Positions 1-5,343 of a stretch of DNA of 6,790 nucleotides are shown in pieces (the stretch's first letter is position 1; every line of letters starts with the position of its first letter). Source of the stretch: Bacteroidales bacterium UBA4073 (lineage in GTDB: Bacteria; Bacteroidota; Bacteroidia; Bacteroidales; Tenuifilaceae); the NCBI GenBank assembly GCA_002383425.1, contig DFYV01000087.1, positions 1 through 6,790 of the forward strand, written 5' to 3'. The position numbers and the translations under genes are program-made. Below the pieces are notes generated by a model that searched no databases, was not told the DNA's origin, and saw only the letters and a list, made by a program, of their open reading frames with translations.

Positions 1-68
1 TGCGACCTTTGCGGTTAAAAAATAAAATATGAAAATTAATAACTTGTATAAATTTAAACAGATGAAAA
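1..68. repeat. Direct repeat, left copy (68 bp, cut by window edge)
   Basis: The first 68 bases recur without a mismatch at 267-334. The copies diverge right after GATGAAAA: this one runs into a TAG-heptad array, the other into unrelated AT-rich DNA. The first 16 bases (TGCGACCTTTGCGGTT) are the right arm of the GCAAAG inverted-repeat element seen complete at 218-282, so a further copy of that element probably lies just outside the left edge. The true left end of the repeat cannot be seen. Confidence 0.9.
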
Positions 69-94
69 TAGTAGCGAGTAGTGAGTAGATAGTA
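68..94 (+). repeat. TAG-heptad tandem array
   Basis: Three heptads run in tandem: TAGCGAG (72-78), TAGTGAG (79-85) and TAGATAG (86-92). The 18-mer AGTAGTGAGTAGATAGTA at 77-94 recurs exactly at 4246-4263. I see no coding or promoter role for it. The same heptad family makes a larger array at 4184-4340. Confidence 0.75.
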
Positions 95-217
95 TGTCAA
101 TGATATTAATTTGAAACACACATCACGGATTTTAGACACACACGGGCATGTTTATAACGATTCGATATTGCCTTCGGGATAAAAATAATGAAAATATAAA
201 CAACAGATAAAAAAAGA

Positions 218-282
218 AACCGCAAAGAACGCCAAGTTTTACGCAAAGACCGCAAAGAAAAGACTCTGCGACCTTTGCGGTT
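218..282. repeat. GCAAAG-type intergenic inverted-repeat element
   Basis: The outer arms AACCGCAAAG (218-227) and CTTTGCGGTT (273-282) are perfect reverse complements. Between them ACCGCAAAGAA occurs again at 249-259 and GCAAAG again at 243-248. From memory, CGCAAAGAACGC-type short repeats are widespread between genes in Bacteroidota; they are probably non-coding and may act as transcript hairpins or REP-like elements. Open reading frames crossing it on the minus strand, rich in SLR/FLF residues, are artefacts of the repeat. Confidence 0.75.
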
Positions 283-334
283 AAAAAATAAAATATGAAA
301 ATTAATAACTTGTATAAATTTAAACAGATGAAAA
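267..334. repeat. Direct repeat, right copy (68 bp)
   Basis: Identical to 1-68 at an offset of 266 bp. The first 16 bases form the right arm of the inverted-repeat element at 218-282, and the remaining 52 bases are AT-rich. Perfect identity over AT-rich non-coding DNA suggests a recent duplication or a mobile short repeat longer than the GCAAAG core. Confidence 0.9.
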
Positions 335-420
335 ATTTGAAATGTCCAATGGAGGGTAAAAGTAAAACTACTTTTCACTTTTAGTTTTTAGATTTTAACT
401 TCCAGTTAAGGGAAGAGAAC

Positions 421-498
421 ATATCAATTATTAAGTTGTTATATTGATATATCATTTTATAATGTGATATGGTTGTTTATCATATTAAAAGTGATATG
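421..498. other. AT-rich intergenic DNA with GATAT-type repeats
   Basis: ATATCAAT (421-428) and ATTGATAT (443-450) form a perfect inverted repeat with a 14-bp loop. GTGATATG occurs at 464-471 and again 27 bp later at 491-498. These could be operator-like sites for a gene once present at about 500, but no intact gene follows, so the role is unknown. Confidence 0.35.
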
Positions 499-499
499 T

Positions 500-631
500 T
501 TGAAAAAATTTGGAGTTGTGACAAGTGTAATAACAGGAGATATTGTTCGTTCGCAAAGAGTTAACCCTTCACAATGGCTTATTATAAAGATTAAAACATC
601 GGCATTTTTCATAATGATGAAAATTAGTTAA
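500..631 (+). pseudogene. Probable remnant of a SatD-like gene (N-terminal fragment)
   Basis: Read from TTG at 500, the frame gives KKFGVVTS and then VITGDIVRSQRVNPSQWL (roughly codons 527-580), followed by residues with no evident family character and a stop at 629-631. The block strongly resembles the N-terminus of SatD-family proteins of Bacteroidota, as I remember them: an ITGDIVNSR motif a few residues from the start, followed by a conserved WL. Intact members are, to my recollection, around 200 residues, so this is at most about 44 codons and the rest is missing. There is no ATG in frame upstream of the conserved block. I read it as a decayed gene fragment embedded in repeats. Chance similarity over about 18 residues is not excluded. 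Confidence 0.4.
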
Positions 632-650
632 CATTTTTAGAAATAAATAG

Positions 651-725
651 AACGCTGATGACACGGATTATACAGATAATCACGGATAAGAAATCAGTGT
701 AAATCTGTTAAATCCGTCTTCTATT
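651..725. repeat. ACGGATT-type hairpin repeat element
   Basis: Arms at 663-677 and 703-717 are reverse complements at 13 of 15 positions. Inner arms CACGGAT (681-687) and ATCAGTG (693-699) pair at 6 of 7, so about 55 bases can fold into one long imperfect hairpin. From memory this belongs to the ACACGGATT/AATCCGTGT dispersed repeats common between genes in Bacteroidota. A looser relative (ATCACGGATTTTAGACACAC) lies near 121-140. The element sits about 80 bp ahead of the hydrolase start. Confidence 0.65.
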
Positions 726-803
726 CCGATATTAATTATTTTCTTAACAATGTAAACTGCAATATGAAAAATGCCGTATATTTAGCTAAAAAATTTGAGA
801 AAG

Positions 804-1589
804 ATGAAAAGATTAACCGTTACTCTTACCATGACGATAATAGCATTGACAGGGGTTACCCAGGTAAACGAAAAGTTTCAGGTGCAAACGTATAGTCATG
901 GCGGTTTTCAGCTGCCCTACCGCATTCTTTACCCCAAGCACTTTGATACTACCAAACGGTATCCGTTAATCCTGTTCTTACACGGTGCCGGCGAAAGGGG
1001 TTCCGATAATGTTAAGCAGCTCACCCATGGGGCAAGCCTGTTTGCAGCCGACTCCGTTATGGAAAAATACCCTGCCGTTGTTATCTTTCCGCAGTGCCCA
1101 GCCGAGAGTTACTGGGCTAATGTTGATGTAGAAACTTTGCCCGATGGCAAGCGTTCATTCAATTTTCAGGCACGGGGAAAGCCTACACCTCCCATGGCTG
1201 CTGTTATGGAGTTGCTCGATTCGCTGGTAAAACTGAGCTATGTTGATGTTAACCGCGTTTACATTGGTGGTTTGTCCATGGGTGGGATGGGAACCTTTGA
1301 GCTGCTGGCTCGACGGCCAAAGATGTTTGCTGCGGCATTTCCCATTTGTGGCGGAGGTAATCCAAAGAACGTAAAACGATACGCTCAAAGGGTTAAGCTG
1401 TGGGTGTTCCATGGCGAATCCGATGATGTGGTGCCCCTATACCACTCACAGCGAATGGTTGATGCCATAAAAAAGGACAAGGGTGATGTGCGCTTTTCGG
1501 TTTACCCTGGTGTTGGGCATAATAGCTGGGAAAATGCCTTTGCTGAACCCGAACTTTTGCCATGGCTGTTTGGTGTAAGCAAAAAGTAA
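804..1589 (+). CDS. Probable exported alpha/beta hydrolase (esterase/predicted peptidase family)
   Basis: A 261-residue serine hydrolase of the COG4099/phospholipase-carboxylesterase kind. Visible motifs, numbered from ATG 804: LFLHGAGERG at about 57-66 (oxyanion-hole region), nucleophile elbow G-L-S-M-G with Ser158, HGESDDVVP with likely acid Asp207, and GVGHNSW with His239. The order Ser-Asp-His is canonical. The N-terminus (MKR, then a hydrophobic stretch to about residue 18) looks like a short signal peptide, without a lipobox cysteine, so export to the periplasm is likely but not certain. A TTG at 795 is also in frame, but ATG 804 gives the better signal peptide. No Shine-Dalgarno is seen. 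TATATTTA at 777-784 is a poor -7 candidate. Substrate unknown: relatives include esterases, feruloyl/acetyl-xylan-type esterases and predicted peptidases. It is monocistronic, and its stop codon lies in the terminator stem. Confidence 0.85.
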   Translation: MKRLTVTLTMTIIALTGVTQVNEKFQVQTYSHGGFQLPYRILYPKHFDTTKRYPLILFLHGAGERGSDNVKQLTHGASLFAADSVMEKYPAVVIFPQCPAESYWANVDVETLPDGKRSFNFQARGKPTPPMAAVMELLDSLVKLSYVDVNRVYIGGLSMGGMGTFELLARRPKMFAAAFPICGGGNPKNVKRYAQRVKLWVFHGESDDVVPLYHSQRMVDAIKKDKGDVRFSVYPGVGHNSWENAFAEPELLPWLFGVSKK

Positions 1590-1614
1590 AAGGTTGCCCT
1601 AAGGCAACCTTTTT
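1588..1614. terminator. Bidirectional intrinsic terminator between hydrolase and clpP
   Basis: An 11-bp perfect stem, 1588-1598 with 1603-1613 (core AGGTTGCC/GGCAACCT), has a CTAA loop. It is followed by T residues on the plus strand and by TTTTAC on the minus strand, so it can end both convergent transcripts. The hydrolase stop TAA (1587-1589) overlaps the left arm; clpP ends 17 bases beyond the right arm. Confidence 0.9.
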
Positions 1615-1630
1615 GTTCGATCAAAAGGGG

Positions 1631-2299
1631 TTACTTTTTGTTTCGTTGCAGCACCTCGTCGATCATGCCGTACTCAAGGGCTTCCTGTGCAGTCATCCAG
1701 TAATCCCGGTCAGAATCCTTGCGGATGCGCTCAATGGGATTGTTGGAATGGGTGGCAATAATTTCAAAGAGTTCATCGCGTAGTTTCAGCAATTCGCGGG
1801 TAACAATTTCGATATCCGAAGCTTGGCCTTCGGCACCACCCATTGGCTGGTGAATCATAACACGAGAGTGGGGTAGAGCGGTACGCTTTCCCTTTTCCCC
1901 TGCGGTAAGCAGAACTGCAGCCATTGATGCAGCTATACCGGTGCAGATGGTAGCCACATCGGAGCTGATGTATTGCATGGTATCGTAAATTCCCAAACCT
2001 GCGTAAACCCCGCCACCAGGCGAATTTATGTAGATTTGAATATCTTTTGATGGGTCAGTTGATTCAAGGAACAGCAGCTGTGCCTGAATGATATTGGCCA
2101 CATCGTCGTTAATGGGAACACCCAGGAAAATAATCCTATCCATCATAAGGCGCGAGAACACGTCCATGGTAGCAACGTTTAGCTGGCGCTCCTCAATGAT
2201 GGTTGGTGAAATGTAACCGTTCGACATCGAGGTGTACTGGTGTAGGGTAAGGCTGTTAATACCCTTTTGTTTTATTGCATATTTTTCAAACTCATTCAT
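1631..2299 (-). CDS. clpP: ATP-dependent Clp protease proteolytic subunit ClpP
   Basis: Serine peptidase of family S14, 222 residues. It forms the tetradecameric barrel that degrades proteins fed to it by a Clp ATPase in the cytoplasm. The catalytic triad is complete: Ser125 in GIAASMAA, His150 in MIHQPMGG and Asp199 in DSDRDYW. The Ser-His (25) and His-Asp (49) spacings equal those of E. coli ClpP. The YINSPGG block (90-96), GLGIYDTMQ and the C-terminal EALEYGMIDEVL are typical. The N-terminus is about 15 residues longer than in E. coli, as usual in Bacteroidota, and may be a propeptide or axial-loop extension. It lies downstream of tig on the same strand, but a terminator after tig implies it needs its own promoter; TTATTTTG (minus strand, 2330-2337), one base off the -7 consensus, is a weak candidate. 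No clpX follows: the next gene is convergent. Confidence 0.97.
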   Translation of the reverse strand: MNEFEKYAIKQKGINSLTLHQYTSMSNGYISPTIIEERQLNVATMDVFSRLMMDRIIFLGVPINDDVANIIQAQLLFLESTDPSKDIQIYINSPGGGVYAGLGIYDTMQYISSDVATICTGIAASMAAVLLTAGEKGKRTALPHSRVMIHQPMGGAEGQASDIEIVTRELLKLRDELFEIIATHSNNPIERIRKDSDRDYWMTAQEALEYGMIDEVLQRNKK

Positions 2300-2392
2300 A
2301 ACTTCAATGTTTTATTGGTATTAGTAACGCAAAATAATCACATTTGTTAAAACAAAAAACGGTATGCTAATATTTTTTTACGAACAGGCGAT

Positions 2393-2417
2393 AAAAAAGC
2401 CGGTTATAACCGGCTTT
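2393..2417 (-). terminator. Intrinsic terminator of tig
   Basis: A perfect 22-bp palindrome at 2396-2417, stem AAAGCCGG/CCGGCTTT around TTATAA, begins 21 bases past the tig stop codon. On the minus strand it is followed by a run of six T residues (complement of 2393-2398). On the plus strand the T run is short, so it mainly serves tig. It separates tig from clpP, which are often co-transcribed in other bacteria. Confidence 0.9.
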
Positions 2418-2437
2418 AGTATGGTTTTAATAACTTC

Positions 2438-3784
2438 TTACTTCAACTTTTCAAACTCATCTAAAGAAACCTCTTTGACGTCCAGGTTAACGTTTGCCTT
2501 GAACCATTCAATAACCTTATTATCGATAATACGCTCCTGGTACTTGCGAACTTCATCCTTATTTTTCAGTAAATCAAGGGCGTAACGTTTAACATACTCA
2601 TCGGGCAGGAAGTTCATGCCATAAGCGGCAAACTGGCTTCGGGCATAGCTCATGGCAAAATCTTCGAGTTCCTCGTTGGTAACTATGAAGTTTTGCTCTT
2701 CGGCCACTTTACTGCTTATAAGCTGCCACTTGAGGTCTTTCTCAAAGAGAGGAAATTCGTTTTCAATCTGTTCACGGGTATATTTGTCTTTGTTAATTGT
2801 TACCAGCCAGCGAATCAGGAAATCTTTTGGTAGTTCGATCTTTAGCTTTTCGAGAAGATTTTCCTTGAGGTCGATACCAAAACGGTAATCGCTTTCGTGG
2901 GTTAAATTATGTTCAATCTCCTCATCAATCTTTTTATAGAATTCCTCCTTGCTGTTTATCATTCCTTCGCCATAAACTGCGTCGAAGAGTTCCTGGTTAA
3001 GTTCTGCAGGGGAAAAGGTCAGGGTCTCGGTAATGGTGAGCTGGAAAAGCGGGTTAATGCTAACCAGTTCCTCTTTATTTATCCGTAATAGAGCCGACCT
3101 GTCAGCTAAGTTGGGGAAGGCTTTGTGGGTATCAATTACGAGCACATCGCCAACTTTAACGCCAACCAGCTTATCGCGTTCGATTTCATCGGCAATAAGG
3201 GCAACAGATATTGAGGCGTCCTGAACGGTTAGGCCATTCTCGCGAGGCGATTCATCGGAATTTAGCTCAGTAAGGGTTGCCTTAACGAGTCCTTTCTCGT
3301 CGGTTACCTCAACGTTTACATACTTACCATTGCGGTTTTGGTAGCTTTCAATGTAATTTTTGCGAAGTTCGTCGTTGGGGAGTATTTTGTAGAAAGGGAA
3401 CTTATCCTTTTTGGTAAACTTGATGTCAATTTCGGGGGCAAGGCCTAAGTCCCAGGCCAGCTCAAACGCTTCGTCGGTTTCCCAGTTGATATGTGCTTGA
3501 GTTTCGCTGGGGAGGGGTTCTCCAAGTGTTCGGATTTCATTCTCATTGATAAAGCTGAATAGCTTATCGGAAGCCAGCTTGGTAACTTCGTCGGCCAGGA
3601 TATACCGGTAGTACATCTTGCGAATGAGCGACATAGGAGCCATTCCCGGGCGAAAGCCATTGATGTTTGCCTTTTTGCGGTAGTCTTTTAGACTGTTTTC
3701 AACATTAGCGGCATAGTCGTCCTTATCAACTTTTACCCTAATGGTTGTAGTTAGTGAATCGATATCTTCCCGTACAATATTCAT
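2438..3784 (-). CDS. tig: Trigger factor, ribosome-associated chaperone
   Basis: A 448-residue trigger factor, the chaperone that docks at the ribosome exit tunnel and shields nascent chains. The N-terminal domain (about 1-125) carries the ribosome-docking signature GFRPGMAP at 43-50 (family GFRxGxxP), followed by the usual basic helix. The middle domain (about 155-255) keeps FKBP-fold hints such as LVGVKVGDVLVID (206-218). It lacks the usual VDFxGxxDGxxFxG peptidyl-prolyl isomerase pattern, so isomerase activity is doubtful; this divergence is typical of Bacteroidetes trigger factors. The long, charged alpha-helical C-terminal part (about 256-448) forms the arms of the chaperone cradle. The start MNIVREDID matches the family N-terminus, and no SD is present. 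clpP follows after 138 bp, the widely conserved tig-clpP order. Confidence 0.95.
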   Translation of the reverse strand: MNIVREDIDSLTTTIRVKVDKDDYAANVENSLKDYRKKANINGFRPGMAPMSLIRKMYYRYILADEVTKLASDKLFSFINENEIRTLGEPLPSETQAHINWETDEAFELAWDLGLAPEIDIKFTKKDKFPFYKILPNDELRKNYIESYQNRNGKYVNVEVTDEKGLVKATLTELNSDESPRENGLTVQDASISVALIADEIERDKLVGVKVGDVLVIDTHKAFPNLADRSALLRINKEELVSINPLFQLTITETLTFSPAELNQELFDAVYGEGMINSKEEFYKKIDEEIEHNLTHESDYRFGIDLKENLLEKLKIELPKDFLIRWLVTINKDKYTREQIENEFPLFEKDLKWQLISSKVAEEQNFIVTNEELEDFAMSYARSQFAAYGMNFLPDEYVKRYALDLLKNKDEVRKYQERIIDNKVIEWFKANVNLDVKEVSLDEFEKLK

Positions 3785-3854
3785 ACTATTTGAAATGATT
3801 TAGTTGCCTGATATATTTCATTTTACGCTAAAGGAACACTTAAAATTAAGGCCA

Positions 3855-3886
3855 CAAAGGTAGCTAAATGTGTAATAATCGGCAAG
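3855..3886 (-). promoter_or_regulatory. Candidate Bacteroidetes-type promoter for tig
   Basis: On the minus strand, TACCTTTG (3855-3862) matches the -7 consensus TAnnTTTG exactly. CTTG (3883-3886), one base from the -33 consensus TTTG, lies 20 bases upstream, the expected spacing. Transcription would start near 3850, giving a leader of about 65 bases before the tig ATG at 3784. Confidence 0.6.
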
Positions 3887-3920
3887 CAGCTAAACGAAGT
3901 TTAACTAAATGAATTAAAAG

Positions 3921-4034
3921 AAGTATTAGAGGGAGATAGAAGAAGATATAGGAAGATAGAGGGAGATAGAGGAAGGTAGAAGAAGATAGAGGAAATTTGA
4001 GGAAGGAAGATAGAAGAAGTTAGAGGAAGTTAGA
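3921..4034 (+). repeat. 10-bp polypurine tandem repeat tract
   Basis: About eleven units of a decamer with consensus RGAAGATAGA run in phase from 3921, for example GGGAGATAGA (3931, 3961), GGAAGATAGA (3951) and AGAAGATAGA (3981). There is one 4-bp phase slip near 4011. The plus strand is almost entirely purine apart from single T residues. The period is close to one DNA helical turn. The tract begins about 35 bp upstream of the tig -33 box. A related tract lies at 6751-6790. Confidence 0.85.
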
Positions 4035-4060
4035 TAAATGTTAAGGATAATGGCTCAACG

Positions 4061-4161
4061 TTCACCCTGTGAAATACTACCGTTTTATAAGGTGAAATCC
4101 AATGAATGTTGATATTTCATAGTGAACAGGAATTATCCAAAGGCAAAATTATTTCACAGGG
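4061..4161. repeat. Nested inverted-repeat element (GTGAAAT family)
   Basis: CCCTGTGAAATA (4065-4076) and TATTTCACAGGG (4150-4161) are perfect 12-bp inverted arms. Inside, TGAAAT (4093-4098) pairs with ATTTCA (4114-4119), and TTCATAGTGAA (4116-4126) is a small palindrome. The left end TTCACCCTGTGAA (4061-4073) is itself palindromic. The arrangement suggests a cruciform- or hairpin-forming short mobile element with no coding capacity. Confidence 0.6.
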
Positions 4162-4183
4162 CAAGAAATGAAAAAAAGAAACA

Positions 4184-4340
4184 TAGTAGCGATTATATAG
4201 TAGATAGTAGCAAGAATGAGGTGGGAAAATACCTGACTCTACAACAGTAGTGAGTAGATAGTAGTTAGTGGCGAGGTTTTTAATTGCTTTCAAATTAATA
4301 TCTTTCTTTGACATACTCGCTACTCGATACTCACTGCTAT
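4184..4340. repeat. TAG-heptad arrays in both orientations
   Basis: Three blocks of a 7-bp unit close to TAGYGAG are present. Block one (4187-4214) reads TAGCGAT, TATATAG, TAGATAG, TAGCAAG. Block two (4248-4275) reads TAGTGAG, TAGATAG, TAGTTAG, TGGCGAG. Block three (4316-4336) is inverted and reads CTCGCTA, CTCGATA, CTCACTG. Blocks two and three face each other across about 40 bp and could pair. Block two shares an exact 18-mer with 77-94. The reading frame crossing this region on the minus strand is a by-product of the repeats. Confidence 0.75.
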
Positions 4341-4390
4341 ATCGGAATTTGGGATTTTTAGAAGAAATTGATGAATGTTGTTTAATGAAT

Positions 4391-4506
4391 GAGTTTAGTC
4401 AAAAAGTGATTGCCTTGGTATGAAACCAACATTCGTGCATTCGTGGCTAAAAATATTGATTTTTATTTCTGAGTTCAGTTTAAAAAGTGATTGCCTTGCC
4501 ATGAAA
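4391..4506 (+). repeat. Pair of direct repeats about 80 bp apart
   Basis: The 17-mer AAAAAGTGATTGCCTTG at 4401-4417 recurs exactly at 4482-4498. Similarity extends on both sides: GAGTTYAGT before it (4391 and 4471) and ATGAAA after it. Between the copies lies an ATTCGTG doublet. Function unknown; it is probably a dispersed or duplicated intergenic motif. Confidence 0.8.
4431..4452 (+). repeat. ATTCGTG-type short dispersed repeat
   Basis: ATTCGTG occurs at 4431-4437 and again at 4439-4445, followed by GCTAAAAATA. The pattern matches, from memory, the ATTCGTG...ATTCGTGGC intergenic repeats common in Bacteroidota genomes. It is too short to be sure on its own. Confidence 0.4.
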
Positions 4507-4650
4507 ATCCAAGAAAATAAAGTTTTTCAATGTCTTCTCTGTATTCTCGTCGGTTAAAATAACCATATGGCAGTTCTCATTTTTGGGGCTTTTTAGACTG
4601 GGTTCATTAATATCTTTTTCATATCAATGTTAACCATAATAATTGATAGC

Positions 4651-5274
4651 CTACATTCGGACAGCATTTTGCTTTTTGTTATTAACGTATGCCCAAACCA
4701 AACGGGTTCCCCATGTACGGTATGGAGTCCAATTGTTGGCAATTTGGTTGAGTTTTAGCCAAAGCTCTTTACCTATGCTTTGCAGGTTGTAGAGTTCAAC
4801 CATTCCCTGACGAATAGCAAGGTCATCAACCGGAAAAACATCGTTGCGGCCAAGCGAAAAGATGAGGAGCATTTGTGTTGTCCATACCCCAACACCCTTA
4901 ACCTGTGTTAGTAGTTTAACAACCTCATGGTCGGGCATTGGCATAATGGAACTTACATCGAGGTTATGTTTTAGGGCAAATTCGGCCATAGCTTTCACGT
5001 AAACCGTTTTGGAACCCGATAGGCCAACCATTCGAAGTTTAAGGTCATCGAGATTCAGGAGCAGTTCGGGTTTTGGATCGCGATTGGGGAACAAATCCAG
5101 AAACCGATTAAAAATGGCACTTGCCACCCTGCCCGATAGCTGCTGACTAACAATATTTTCGAGCATATCGACGTAAATATTTTTAGTAACCGCGAGCGGT
5201 TTAATCTCATGTAATTGGGCAAGGGAGGCAATTACCTTGTCCTTGCTTAAAACCTCATATATAGTTTTATTCAT
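4651..5274 (-). CDS. AlkA-type DNA-3-methyladenine glycosylase (HhH-GPD family)
   Basis: A 207-residue base-excision repair glycosylase that probably removes alkylated purines such as 3-methyladenine. Landmarks: IVSQQLSGRVA (41-51); GLSGSKTVYVKAMAE (84-98); the helix-hairpin-helix LTQVKGVGVW (122-131); the Gly/Pro-Asp segment FPVDDLAIRQG (147-157) with catalytic Asp151; and NWTPYRTWGTRLVW near the C-terminus. The hairpin has Trp131 where bifunctional Nth-type enzymes carry the catalytic lysine, and there is no C-terminal four-cysteine iron-sulfur motif, so it should be a monofunctional AlkA/yeast Mag1-like enzyme. The frame stays open to 5352, but ATG 5274 (MNKTIYEVLS) is preferred because the upstream part would overlap the start of upp and its promoter, and does not look like family sequence. 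It is divergent from upp with 69 bp between start codons. I could not recognise its promoter. Confidence 0.88.
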   Translation of the reverse strand: MNKTIYEVLSKDKVIASLAQLHEIKPLAVTKNIYVDMLENIVSQQLSGRVASAIFNRFLDLFPNRDPKPELLLNLDDLKLRMVGLSGSKTVYVKAMAEFALKHNLDVSSIMPMPDHEVVKLLTQVKGVGVWTTQMLLIFSLGRNDVFPVDDLAIRQGMVELYNLQSIGKELWLKLNQIANNWTPYRTWGTRLVWAYVNNKKQNAVRM

Positions 5275-5292
5275 GATTAACTTAGAAAAGAT

Positions 5293-5324
5293 TTTTAGTA
5301 TGGCTTGATATTTTTGTAATTTTG
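5293..5324 (+). promoter_or_regulatory. Candidate promoter for upp
   Basis: TAATTTTG (5317-5324) matches the Bacteroidetes -7 box TAnnTTTG exactly. TTTT (5293-5296), one base off TTTG, lies 20 bases upstream. Transcription would begin near 5330, leaving a leader of only about a dozen bases before the upp ATG at 5344. Confidence 0.55.
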
Positions 5325-5343
5325 CTAATATAAAACAAATCCG

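Larger units (their letters stand above)
3887..4650. other. Gene-free, repeat-rich intergenic region
   Basis: About 760 bp between the tig promoter and the glycosylase stop contain no reading frame that looks like a protein. Nearly all of it is short repeats listed separately. The rest is AT-rich. Positions 4533-4560 (TCTTCTCTGTATTCTCG then TCGGTTAAAAT) look like a decayed copy of the CTCTGTGTTCTCTGTGGTTAAAA dispersed repeat. A small inverted repeat TATCAAT/ATTGATA (4622-4628, 4642-4648) sits just past the glycosylase stop, but with no T run it is not a convincing intrinsic terminator. Confidence 0.6.

Noticed and set aside
106..378. A 90-codon minus-strand reading frame rich in Phe, Leu, Ser and Arg
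   Set aside because: It runs straight through the GCAAAG repeat element and half of the 68-bp direct repeat; its SLR/SLRFLF pattern is just the translation of CTTTGCG-type repeats. It has no family resemblance.
496..564. A 22-codon ATG frame with three cysteines (MFEKIWSCDKCNNRRYCSFAKS)
   Set aside because: The cysteine pattern briefly suggests a small zinc-binding peptide, but it is very short and overlaps, in another frame, the more convincing SatD-like fragment.
1562..1783. A plus-strand frame overlapping the end of the hydrolase and the terminator
   Set aside because: It crosses the terminator hairpin and lies antisense to clpP, whose coding is certain.
4117..4314. A 65-codon minus-strand frame upstream of tig
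   Set aside because: It is made of heptad-repeat and inverted-repeat DNA, with a tyrosine-rich low-complexity translation and no start context.
3921..4340. A CRISPR array
   Set aside because: The repeats are 7- or 10-bp units in direct tandem without unique spacers of uniform length, and no cas genes are present.
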